From contig CM021322.1 in NCBI GenBank assembly GCA_010645155.1, forward strand, positions 2,140,745 to 2,204,744: DNA of 64,000 nt. Reading direction: 5' to 3'. This stretch comes from Tigriopus japonicus (taxonomy: Eukaryota > Arthropoda > Copepoda > Harpacticoida > Harpacticidae). The translations under genes and the position numbers were made by a program. Below are positions 35,808 to 48,559 of the stretch, piece after piece. Within the stretch, counting starts at the first letter, position 1, and every line of letters begins with the position of its first letter. The notes below the pieces were generated by a model. The model was given only the letters and a program-made list of their open reading frames with translations. It ran no database searches and had not been told where the DNA came from.

Positions 35808-35813
35808 TTTATT
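35808..35813 (-). promoter_or_regulatory. Polyadenylation signal of the Ly6 gene
   Basis: TTTATT on the plus strand reads AATAAA on the minus strand, starting only four bases after the Ly6 stop codon. Cleavage would fall near 35785-35795, inside the GGT 3' UTR. Confidence 0.55.
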
Positions 35814-35817
35814 CTTG

Positions 35818-36256
35818 TTAGGAACAAATCAGCTTAAAGAGCAATAAAGCTGGAAGCATTGCTACATTGAAATAAAGCTGATTCGTGGAATTGCACAAAT
35901 CTCCGTAGCATCTACACATGCGGACCATCCCTTGTTGAAAGAAAACTCCATCTTGGCAACCCTCTTGAAAGACTCCATGTGGATTCGCCCAACATCCTCG
36001 AGTCTCAGGAATGTTTCCTTGTTCTGGCACCTTCATGCACATGCAATCAATTCCAAAAAGACATTGAGCACATTCTGAAGGCTCGTAGTTGCTTCCCACA
36101 CCAACGTAGCAATTCAAGGCGCTTGACATGGCACTTAATTCTTTAAAAACCGAGAAAACGCGTGGGTTATTGTAGTTTGTTCACGTGTGTAAAAGTTGAT
36201 GAGAGATGAGACTTACCTAGAAAAATTAGGATCAACGAAATGGCCAAGCTCTTCAT
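35818..36256 (-). CDS. Secreted/GPI-anchored Ly6/uPAR (three-finger) protein
   Basis: Exon 1 runs 36256 to 36217 and exon 2 runs 36140 to 35818, joined in phase 1 across a 76-bp intron (donor GTAAGT). The product is 120 aa. Residues 1-22 are a hydrophobic signal peptide starting MKSLAISLILIFL. The mature part begins at about LNC, has ten or more cysteines, and ends its domain with the family signature Cys-x-Cys-x3-Asp-Leu-Cys-Asn (CRCYGDLCN). A short hydrophobic tail (FNVAMLPALLLFKLICS) follows, as expected for a GPI signal. Arthropod relatives such as Quiver/Sleepless and Boudin act at cell surfaces in ion-channel trafficking or septate junctions; which subgroup this belongs to cannot be told here. 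It is tail to tail with GGT, 52 bp between stop codons. Confidence 0.85.
35843..35876 (+). promoter_or_regulatory. Polyadenylation signals of the GGT gene
   Basis: Two AATAAA hexamers at 35843-35848 and 35871-35876, both followed by AGCTG, lie 78 and 106 bp past the stop. Both fall inside the coding region of the opposing Ly6 gene. Confidence 0.65.
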
Positions 36257-37082
36257 GATTGCGATTGGGATCCTTGATTATGACTGGAAGTGTGACTTTG
36301 AAGCACGAACGAGGCAACTTCCGCTCCTGTTTTCTGGACTATGAACTAAATGTTGTGGGGGCTCTCTCTCTTAGTCATTTCAATCATGCCCAGGCTTATC
36401 ACACTCAAAATATGTCGGTAAAAAAGTTTACAATACAATGTACTACGCGTTGGTCAACAAGTTTTGAGTCAAAGCTCTTGTTTAAAGAAGAATTCTTTTT
36501 GTTATAAATAGTTAAGTTATAAGTTATAATTTGGTAAAAGGAGAATATAAGTCAGTAGGTAAATCGTAAGACAAAGTAACATTCAAGTTACAAATATCTT
36601 AGAAGTTGGGGTTTAGCATAAATTTTTTTACTTTTTGAAAAGTACTACTGTTTGTTTGCATTGCGTTAGTCGTCTGGCTGAGTAAGAACGATGAGGATCT
36701 GGGGTATCAAAATGTAAAAAAGAAAATAAAAAACATGCAGAACTTTTTTTCGTTCCAAAGATGTCGAATTGATGATCATCTTGACGAATTGTTCAGTTCA
36801 TATGGGCCTTTTCTATTACTCAATGTTTTCGCCAAAAAAAATACATTTGTACCCACATCAATGGAAAGTCCACATCGATAAAACCGTATTCGTCTTTGCA
36901 AAAGGTTTTTGCTCATACACTCTCAAGATTGATCTGCTCCCCCAAAAATATTAACCCTTATCATTCCTTCGAATTTTCGCCCAGTTCCACATAAATTCCA
37001 TCGACAGTATCTAAAAGAAATCTTCAAACGCAAGTACGTCTGTCGAAAACACGAACTCTCTGATGATTTTTCGTACATTTGG
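36257..37082. other. Upstream region of the Ly6 gene
   Basis: AT-rich intergenic DNA that should contain the Ly6 promoter. I could not identify a convincing core promoter motif. Confidence 0.4.
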
Positions 37083-37126
37083 TTCCTAAATGTAGGAAAC
37101 GACATCCGGAATAAGGGACAAAGTTA
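37083..37126 (+). repeat. 44-bp direct repeat, left copy
   Basis: TTCCTAAATGTAGGAAACGA and the following 24 bp recur at 37627-37670 with about two or three mismatches. The pair brackets the SINE-like unit. Within the repeat, TTCCTAAATGTAGGAA is itself palindromic. Confidence 0.85.
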
Positions 37127-37626
37127 GGGGGGTGAGACATGGCGTAGTGCGTACTGCGCCGGGTTGTCGTGCGGATGGCTGGAATTCGATCCCGGCTGAC
37201 TGCCACTCCCCCAAAACTCAACTCTTCGGAGTGAGTCAAAATTTAGCACTTGAACCGTCTTTCAATGCAAAAATCAAACCTACAAACTCAACTCTTCGGA
37301 GTCAAAATTTAGCATTGAACTGTCTTTCAATGCAAAACTAGGCAAGCCCCGGTTCGATCCCGGGCTTGCCAAGTCCTAGTGGCCTGTGGTATTAAGTTAC
37401 ATGCAGTAGTCACGGCCCTTGACGGCTTAAATGGGCGAACCTGGGGTCATTCCCGAGGGTGAGGTAAAAATTAATGCTTGTTGGCTTGTCCAAGTGGAGC
37501 GGCAATATCCCCATATGGCGGACAGCCTCCATCAGATCGCAGCTGCGAAGCTGCGTTCTGACTCCACAACAAACAAACAAACAAACAAACAAACAAGAGA
37601 CAAAGCTATGCTGTTCCCAAAGTATG
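37127..37626 (+). repeat. tRNA-derived SINE-like unit
   Basis: The head resembles a tRNA gene: an A-box-like TGGCGTAGTGCG at 37140-37151 and a B-box-like GGAATTCGATCCC at 37181-37193, at normal spacing. Then comes a roughly 60-bp sequence present twice in tandem (from AAACTCAACTCTTCGG, about 37215 and 37285). A near-perfect hairpin GGCAAGCCCCGGTTCGATCC.. lies at 37341-37370 and also contains a B-box core. The body is shared with the copy at 28 kb, and a (CAAA)n tract sits at about 37568-37596, a common SINE tail. The unit probably descends from RNA polymerase III transcripts. Confidence 0.7.
37568..37596 (+). repeat. (CAAA)n microsatellite
   Basis: Seven or so tandem CAAA units near the 3' end of the SINE-like unit. 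Confidence 0.85.
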
Positions 37627-37670
37627 TTCCTAAATGTCGGAAACGACATCCGGAATAAGGGACAAAGCTA
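37627..37670 (+). repeat. 44-bp direct repeat, right copy
   Basis: Near-identical to 37083-37126. Long flanking repeats of this size are much longer than normal target-site duplications. Confidence 0.85.
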
Positions 37671-38395
37671 AGCTGTGATTACTCACAACAAATTACTCAA
37701 ACCAATTTGAGCAAAAGCAAAACTATCTAAACTAGGACGAAAAGCCTAAAATCGTTTGATTTTTTGCGTAAAAGTCAACGATCATATTATACAAAAAATA
37801 ACATTTTTGTTTGGAGATTTGATGTTTCCATAAGTTTGAGTTTGAAAATATACAGTCCCAATAACTCAACACTATCTAACTTAACAATAAGGTTCATGCA
37901 CGAGATTGGAAGTATCATGATATGGAAAAACACCCTCCGTTTCCCAAGACACACAGTACAAACATTTGAATCTCAATGCTCTTTTCAACAGGTCAGGCTG
38001 AAAAAAGGTCACTTTTCTTTTCTTACAATTAGAGAATTTACTATGAGATTAGAACGATCTTTGTGAAAAGTTCTTTGGGCTCTCAGTTCATAGTGAAAAA
38101 CAATACTAGAGGGGGTGCTAAACTTAAAAAAAAGATGAATTATTGTGATTCACTTTTGGCACCCTTCTTACAAGGCTCACTCGAGAATAGACCTGCACCA
38201 AATCGTCAACGGACGATTATGAAAAAGCATCGTCATCTGGCTTCTTAAAAATTGATTTAACAATCTGTGGTTATGGACAACGCAAACTTTTAGTTAGGGC
38301 AAAATTTAGCTTTTTTCCAATTGCCAATCGGCATTCCCTTTAAAGTGTCTGTGCTCAGCTTGAATATCAATTTGTTGACCAATTTTTAGCGCAAT

Positions 38396-39019
38396 CCAAG
38401 GAGGACGACATTACTTGGAGTGGGATCGAGCGGGGGCGCGTTACTGCGTTGGTGTGAATTTTCCTGCGTGATAGCCTGGAGTTAAAGAAGAAATCCAATA
38501 TAATTCGAATTAATGTCGTTTTATTGACATAAGTCATAAAACAAAAGTCCACAAGGATTCAATGAGCAATCATTTGATGCCCAATTGATGTCTCTCAACG
38601 AACTCAAACTGTGTTGTTTCATTGTGTTAAGTCAAATATCTTTAAACTCCTGATCTACTGACGTGCTTTGTGATAGTGATTGTCCATCTTTTGTTAAAAG
38701 CAACATGTTTCTTATGATTGGGATTGTTTAAGGGCATTTTTCCCTTTGTAAAATGATAAAAAAATCTTTGTATCTTTTTTTCAACATTTTACAGTCTTCT
38801 TTTGGCTTTAGAACCCCAATTAGGTGCTTAAAACAAAAACAGAGAAGAACATTCAAATCATTGTACAAAGGGAAGAATGTCTTAGAACTATCCCAATGAT
38901 AAAAACAATGTTGCTTTCAACAAAAGATGGACAATCACTATCACAAAGCAAGTCAGTTCACACCAACGCAGTAACGCGCCCCCGCTCGATCCCACTCCAA
39001 GTAATACCGTCCTCCTTGG
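38396..39019. mobile_element. Foldback element copy 1, with 63-bp inverted ends
   Basis: The terminal inverted repeats at 38396-38458 and 38957-39019 match with about two mismatches; each contains a GC-rich core around GATCGAGCGGGGGCGCG. The interior is also partly palindromic: the left half (CTATCACAAAGC side) pairs with the right half around a centre near 38.8 kb. Compared with copy 2, the right inner arm is deleted between CAAAGCAAGTCAG and TTCACACC. No coding capacity and no obvious target duplication. Confidence 0.85.
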
Positions 39020-41370
39020 CTAGGGCAGGAACCCCTGAAAGGGGTGGGCACGAACTCTGATTTTTGAAAAAATGGTATGAAGCCGAGGCTATATTTTGAC
39101 ACAACGTCATTTATTCCTTATTAACGGCTAAAACTGTTGAACCTGCGTCTTGAAAGAATTCAGTCAAACTTTTTTTGTTAATATTTGTCGACTGGATGTT
39201 CTTCACCTTGAGTTTAGTGGTCCCAGCACTCTTTTTATTCGTCTCATGAACTTTTGACATTCAGCTCTCCAAAGGATTTTAGTCCTCATAACAATGAGGA
39301 AAATATGTAGATGGAATCTTGCTTCACCCATTAGTCCAACTTCAGTGAAACAATGCTAAACAGAAGTATTTGTGGTGGTATCTGGAGTGTTACTCCTCTC
39401 CCATCCTCTTCAACACCTCCACAATGCAGGAACCACTTCCATAGGAAAATGAAAAAAACAAGAATGGTCTCATTTTGAAACAAGATGGAGTCCAAGTCGG
39501 AGACGTTGTTGGCTATAACTATTGAAGGGCACTTTTGGCGGTTCTGGATCAGATCAGCCATCTGATCCGGATTGGAATAGGAACAAAGGCAATCACAACG
39601 TCCTTGAGACAAAATGAGTGAAAAACATGAGGATAAAATCCTTGATTGTTGATTTGATTGAAAATGTTTCAAGTCTTGGGGCTCAAGAAGGTCAGGACCA
39701 CGCAGGACTGGGGCTAAGGGTCCTTCAGGACCAGAGAATCATGTCTTATCATTGCAGGGATAGGCTCTCCAGGCTTGATAAGGTTTGATTGGTCTTCTTA
39801 GATCCCCTTGTCCAGGAATTAACAATCAGATTGAATGAAAAAGTCTACACAATTCAATCTTGATGGGAGCATTTCATTCTAAGGACTTTGAGAGGGTCCA
39901 TGTAATCCGGGTTAGACTGTCAGATCACCAATTTGGGCTGACTGACTCGAAAGTCAGATCAAAATATTTAGCCCATCCATTGCTAGTAGGTCCACTTGAT
40001 AGGTTTCAAAGTCATTTTAATTTGTTCTTCATTTGATCGAATTCTTGACACTAAGGACTTCTTTCTTTGTTCTACAGTATATGGACCTTAATCCGAACGC
40101 AAATTCCTCTTGAAAAGGGACTAAGAACCAACTTTCCCCCACATACTCTCACCCGGATTAAAACGGGGAGTTTTATCGCACTCATTCATCACACAACTTG
40201 AACAACTTAAGAATATCTTACCTGTCCTTACTATCCTGAACTAAAAGACACAACCATGCAATAAAAGAAATCCGATAATGGACCATCATTTATAGAACAT
40301 TAAGTTATGCCAAGGTGACACAACCTATAACAACCTTGATTTCATACAAAGTTTGGCATGTGTAAATCAAGTTCAAGATAATACCTTAAATATTGATGGA
40401 TAGGTTCAATTGTAAGTTCAAAGATACTAATAAGACGTTCAAGTCGGATAGAAGATGAGCTCGAAAAAAAACGTTATTTTGTTGTTGATAATTCAAGGAA
40501 TCGTAAGATATTCTTTGTTGTTCAAGTTGTGTATGGGATGTGCGTAAAGAAACTCTCCGTTTTGGTACGGGCGAAAGTTGGTCCTTCATCCCTTTTCACG
40601 AGGAATTTGCGCTCGAATTCAGATCCATATTCATTCTATTTGCTTTAGATAAGGCTATCACTTCTAAAGATTGTAGCAGGTAACCTGGTCATCAAATTTC
40701 ATTTGATCACTCGATCGTCATTTTGAAGAAAAGACACCTTGCGGGTTCATTCCCACTTGTGACTAATGAATTTGACCGCCCTCCATGATGTGATCATTTA
40801 TTCACTCTTTCATTTACTCGTTCATGGCTGAACTTGTTGTCTTCAAAACACCAACATTGGACTGATTTTGGGACGTGGGATTGACCTTTACCAAGGCTAG
40901 GACTTGGTTGGACTCGCTTGAAACACAGGGAACACCGATTGGCGCACTATCTTTTGGAATTTTGGTCGATTTCCGTTTGATTTTCCGCTCCCAACATGGC
41001 CGTTTGTACTTGTTGTTTACGTACTCTCGGCCTCATACCGGAGGTTGCGTGCCGGAGAAAACCCGCGAGTTCGTATCCAGTATTATATAGGTTATCCCTG
41101 GCTAGGGCTACTTCAACTTGTCAATTTAGAGAGCAATAAAGCTAAGTAGATGGAGCGAGAAGAGGAGATATCTACACCTGCCCCAAGATTATTGCCCATA
41201 CAAATTGGCAACAATATGAAAGTTTATCGAAAATATGAAACATCTGACATTTTTTCTTAGAGCCTTAATCCATTTCAAAACGTTGTCCGAATTCTTAATT
41301 TAGAAGTGGAAGATCCATTGTTGAAGACATTGGATTGGAGATCGATTTTTCATTTTACTGATTAAGCGTC
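39020..41370. other. Intergenic region, no supported gene
   Basis: No family resemblance in the short open frames, including a 113-codon minus-strand frame at 39331-39672. The composition is ordinary AT-rich DNA. Confidence 0.4.
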
Positions 41371-41375
41371 CGACA

Positions 41376-41645
41376 ATGGATGAGTGTAATCGAACGAATT
41401 CAGCTGTGGATTCTGGGGACAAAATAACTAGGGATGGGCCAGAACTAGGTTCTGACATTTTACAGGTTCAGTTTGCTACGTGAGGAACAAATTCTTATTT
41501 GAATTGATTGTCAAAATGAAGAAAACGAGTTGGGCTAACGAATTTTGATTAAATTTTATGGAGGGTGAGTCTCGACCCCGACGCATCCCTAGCCATTTTG
41601 GCCCTAGAATCCCTAGCTGAATTCGTTCGATTACACTTATCCATT
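41376..41645. repeat. 270-bp inverted repeat (MITE-like)
   Basis: The left arm 41376-41440 and right arm 41584-41645 are inverted copies with several mismatches; AATCGAACGAATTCAGCT pairs with AGCTGAATTCGTTCGATT. A CTAGGGATG motif occurs at the inner end of each arm. The loop is about 140 bp. No target duplication was identified. Confidence 0.75.
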
Positions 41646-42177
41646 CTTCACTGCTTGTTCCGAAGTTGAATTGACTAAAGGCTGGTCTACGCGTGAAACA
41701 TTTTGGCTAAATAGTTTGTCAAAAATTCCGAAAATATTTGGTCTTTGCAAAATAATTGTTCCAAACATCACATTGAAAAAGCGAGAAAAGAGAGTCAACA
41801 CTTTTTAGGTGCTATTTTCGTGCCAAACGACTGTAACCGCTTGTCCGATTCTCCGCTTCTCTCTATCCACTTCCCCCTTTTCATATTTTCGTGCCACATT
41901 TTCGTTAACCGGAATAAGGATAATCAATCAAGAAAGTAGTTCCATTTCTTGAAACGAGGCATGATATCTATGAAAATTGTAAGAGCAAAGCTGCGTTTGA
42001 CAGCAAAATCCTACGAAATTCAGATGAATGTCTTTCCAATCTAGGAGTTTACTCGAGATAACCAACAAAAATATCCCGCAACAAACTCCGAATTTAAATG
42101 GTCATTTTGACTGAATTAACGACAAGGAGGGCATGAACAACTTTTTGGATCCTATTGACGCCCCTGGATCACGGTCA

Positions 42178-43141
42178 TGCGTGATAGCTTGGAGTTAATG
42201 ATGAAATGCATTATAATTCGGAATAAAGTCGTTTTATTGACATAAGTCATAAAACAAAAGTGCACAAATATTCAATGAGCAATAATTTGATGCCCCATTC
42301 ATGTCTCTCAAAGAATTAAAACTGTGTTATTTCATTGTGTTAAGTCAAATATCTTTAAACTCCTGATCTACTGACGTGCTTTGTGATAGTGATTGTCCAT
42401 CTTTTGTTAAAAGCAACATGTTTCTTATGATTGGGATTGTTTAAGGGCATTTTTCCCTTTGTAAAATGATAAAAAAATCTTTGTAACTTTTTTTCAACAT
42501 TTTACAGTCTTTTTTGTCTTTTGCACCCCAATTAAGTGCTAAAAACAGAGATAGAGAGGAACATTTTTATCATTGTACAAAGGAAAGAATGCCCTAGAAG
42601 AATCCCCAATGATAAAAACAATGTTGCTTTCAACAAAAGATCGACAATCACTATCACAAAGCAAGTCAGTAGATCAGGAGTTTGAAGATATCTGACTTAA
42701 CACAATGAAACAACACAGTTTGAGTTCTTTGAGAGACATCAAATGATTGCTCATTGAATCCTTGTGGACTTTTGTTTTATGACCTATGTCAATAAAACGA
42801 CATTAATTCGAATTATATTGGATTTCTTCATTAACTCCAGGCTATCACGCAGGAAAATTCACACCAACGCGGTAACGCGCCCTCGCTCGATCCCACTCCA
42901 CGTAATTGGGTCCTTTAACGAGCAGCTGACTGGGAGGTCACAGTACATAAGACTGGGAGGTCACCTTAGTAATACAGCTCCAAATATTGCACCCTGACGC
43001 AAACGTTTGACCTATTTTCGAACTTCTCAATGTATATTGGACAAGTAAGAACAAAAATTTCCGTATAAAAGCTCAAAGGTTGCACGTGTTTTCCATTTCA
43101 CTGGTTGCGCTTAAAGGACTCAATACCGTCCTCCTTGCGCA
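42178..43141. mobile_element. Foldback element copy 2, interrupted by a nested MITE
   Basis: The interior 42178-42540 matches copy 1 closely, and the right arm 42590-42860 is its inverted copy, so this copy is one large palindrome. The right terminal repeat starts at 42858, is interrupted at 42905 and resumes at 43124-43141 (TACCGTCCTCCTTG). The left terminal repeat seen in copy 1 is missing. No coding capacity. Confidence 0.85.
42906..43123. mobile_element. 218-bp MITE inserted in foldback copy 2
   Basis: The ends TTGGGTCCTTTAA and TTAAAGGACTCAA form 13-bp inverted repeats with one mismatch. The flanks rejoin to the uninterrupted sequence GTAATACCG seen in copy 1, which proves an insertion. 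The family is not recognised, and the target duplication is ambiguous (at most 1-3 A/T bases). Confidence 0.8.
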
Positions 43142-44880
43142 ATCGAACGACTAAGTAAAACGTTATGCTTGTTTAACGTTCAAGACAAATCAAGCTTAAA
43201 ATGAACGATTTGGCTCGCCATCTTGTTTCATTATTTGTACGAGGGACAACTCATTTACTCCAAGTACCCTTACAGAGAAAGCAGTACGAAATGAAAAAAA
43301 AATCCTTTCGAAATTCCAATTTTTTAACGTCCCTCTTCGTTTTTAAAGATGGTCTTTTTGACTAGATTATACAACACGACAACTCAACAGTCTTTGGAAA
43401 AAGCCAAATTAGGTGAAAAAGACAATCTAAACCTGTGTGTGTAAAACTCTGGTTTCTATTCATGAGCCAGGTGTTCAACAGATTAAGTTCGCGACTCAAC
43501 ATTCTCGTGTGGGGTAACAGATAGCATATCACAGGAAATACCCCAAGATTGGCCGACTTACTGTTTCTCTTCAGTCTATCGCAGAAGTGGGATTGCACTC
43601 CATCGTGATCTAGCAGGACTAAAACTTACCATTGGAACAATTTGATGAGTGTTAATTAAACGGCTCTGTGATGATGCATACAAACAACAAAGCAGAGAAA
43701 AGTAAACACAGAGATAGGGTCTAGTTTTTTGATGTCAACATTTGGCTTGATATTATTGAAAAAAGGTGTCACATGGACAAGAGATGAGTCCAGTGAGCAC
43801 AAAAAAATGAAATTCTCTCGGATATTGAAGAGGGAAACTCAAACGTATCCTTGACAAAAACCGTTCATTTCTTTCACTCTTTCAAGTAAGTTTTTCTTTT
43901 CATGGTCTCTAGACAAACCATTATTACACCTGAATGAAACTTGCCATGAATGTCAGGTATTTATTAGAACCGAGTCAAAATCCGCAGAATGAAAATACCG
44001 AGGGATAGTCTCTTCATTCCCTTGGAAACATGGATGGCAAAAAAAAGACAAACGAAGAATCTTGCAACTTGCACCAAGAAAAACAAGAACTTTAGATTTC
44101 TATTTACTCTCTAGGGAACATTTGATGTGCAAGCCCAATACAAACATTGCAGCCTCTTAAAACTGTGCCCAAACATCCGACATCGTATGTGTTCAGTAGA
44201 CTATAGAAAATATATGTAAAGGCTTTTCAAAGTTTTCGAAAAATCCTAAAGATGGGGGATCTTAGCTAGATCTGTCAATATATTCCAAACCAAATCACGT
44301 CAATGTTAACTTTTTTTTAAGTCAGTTTAAACCACCAAAGAAGAAAAACTCTTTCAGGCAAAGTTTGTAGAGTTGGAAAATCGAAGTATCTAGGACGAAG
44401 ACCAATGGCAATGGCAAATCCAGGTAGAGACCAGTCACCACAGAATCGCCCTGAATGTACTGCAAACGTACACCTGTGGACTTTTGACTGGATGAGAATA
44501 CCTGATCAAAGGCCTGAACTCCAGAGAGGTGAGAATACAGCGGCGTTCTTCGGAATTTTGCAGTTCAGTCCATTAGCCAACAAATTGACTTCCTCTCCTT
44601 TATCAATATTTAAGCTTAACATATAACAAAGTGGAGCGAACAAACTCATACCACACATCAATCTTAAACATAGAGTACCCTCCCAATCGAATGCACTTGT
44701 TGCAAAACCCACGTCAAATTACAACTAACATTGTAAGTTAAAGCCCAACCCATGAACAAAAATCAAGCAAACTTCTTCCCACCCACAGTACTGCCCCTTG
44801 CTCATGGTGTTCGGTTGGCTTTCAACGACCATGACTTGCTTCCATGCACCAAGGTCTCTGTGTCGTCCAAGCTGACTAAT
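43142..44880. other. Intergenic region upstream of beta-tubulin
   Basis: No supported gene. The sequence becomes GC-rich only after about 44.9 kb. Confidence 0.4.
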
Positions 44881-44889
44881 AGGGTTATT

Positions 44890-45230
44890 CACCACCACCA
44901 CCACCGACAACGACGACAACGAGGACGACGAGGGCCCTGTGGTTCAGCTCCGGGTGTGTTCAAACCCTCCTCGGTCGTGTTAGCTTTGTCCCGTCCCGTT
45001 TCCGTGGGACCAGAATCCTCACCACGTGCGCCCGATCCCCTGCTCGTTCTGAATTTTCTCGAAGTTCTCTCGGCGTGTGTCTCTGTGTCTCCCGGTGTGT
45101 CTCTATTCTGCCGGCCCATCGATTTTGGCGTCTGGGCAGAACGGAAAAGGGGGCAGGGCGGAAGAGGTGAAGGAGGAGGAGGAGGAGGAGAGGGCGTGCG
45201 TCCAATCGGCCTCCCCAAGCCATTCAAGTG
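44890..45230. promoter_or_regulatory. GC-rich, triplet-repeat region before beta-tubulin
   Basis: A stretch clearly richer in C, G and CpG than its surroundings, with CAC/GAC triplet runs (about 44890-44935) and a purine run of GGA triplets (about 45163-45195). It ends about 120 bp before the tubulin start and probably contains promoter and 5' UTR. Open frames on both strands here are low-complexity by-products. Confidence 0.5.
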
Positions 45231-45348
45231 AAGCCCTGTTGAATCAGTTTCGGTGAAACGTTCACTCAAGTCTATCGGGGAAGACGTAAAGCCCATTAAG
45301 ACAGAGATTTATTTTTCTTCATCCTAATCCACAACTTGTAACTTCAAC

Positions 45349-48032
<2,684 letters not shown>

Positions 48033-48139
48033 CTCGTTTAATGAGTTGAACTCCTCTCTGAAGATTGTATTTTAATGCCGACTCACTCCTTGACTAATTC
48101 ACCTTCATGGACGCTTTCTTCTAAAATTGGCCGTTGTTC

Positions 48140-48145
48140 AATAAA
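48140..48145 (+). promoter_or_regulatory. Polyadenylation signal of beta-tubulin
   Basis: Canonical AATAAA 108 bp past the stop codon. Confidence 0.7.
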
Positions 48146-48320
48146 TCTAACATCTGTAAAGGACTTTTTTTGTTGTTGCGATTGGAGTCCTATTTAAAAA
48201 TTGATATTTTTAGTGCCTCTGGTTGAGATTTCGACAAGCGAATGGACTAAATAAATCTTGCAATTTGAGAATGCACGGTGGTATTCAGGGAGACTGCGGA
48301 GCTCAAGTCTCAATCAAGGA

Positions 48321-48326
48321 TTTATT
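48321..48326 (-). promoter_or_regulatory. Polyadenylation signal of the F-box gene
   Basis: TTTATT on the plus strand reads AATAAA on the minus strand, 234 bp past the F-box gene stop. The two convergent 3' UTRs are separated by at least about 140 bp here. Confidence 0.5.
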
Positions 48327-48559
48327 AATATTCATGGGAAAGAGATTCTAGCACGCAAGTTAACAAGACTGTCCGAGCGAAAAAGCTAGTCAAAAGGTTG
48401 TAAAGAACATACGTTAGGTATGTAATTCAGAATGTCCAATCAAATCGAGATTGATGAACGCACTGAACTCGAAATCATCGTTTTGGGACTACATCATCAC
48501 TAATCTTGCTAAAAATCTTCATTCGTTGATTCAACATCAAGGGTTTCTGAACCGGAAAT

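Noticed and set aside
38367..38552. Near-identical 60-75-codon frames at 38367-38552 (-) and 42764-42997 (+)
   Set aside because: Their similarity comes from the shared foldback element; they lie in its palindromic arms and show no transposase features.
44752..45296. Open frames of 159 (+) and 135 (-) codons before beta-tubulin
   Set aside because: Low-complexity translations of GC-rich triplet repeats, present on both strands at once, with no domain and no splice support.
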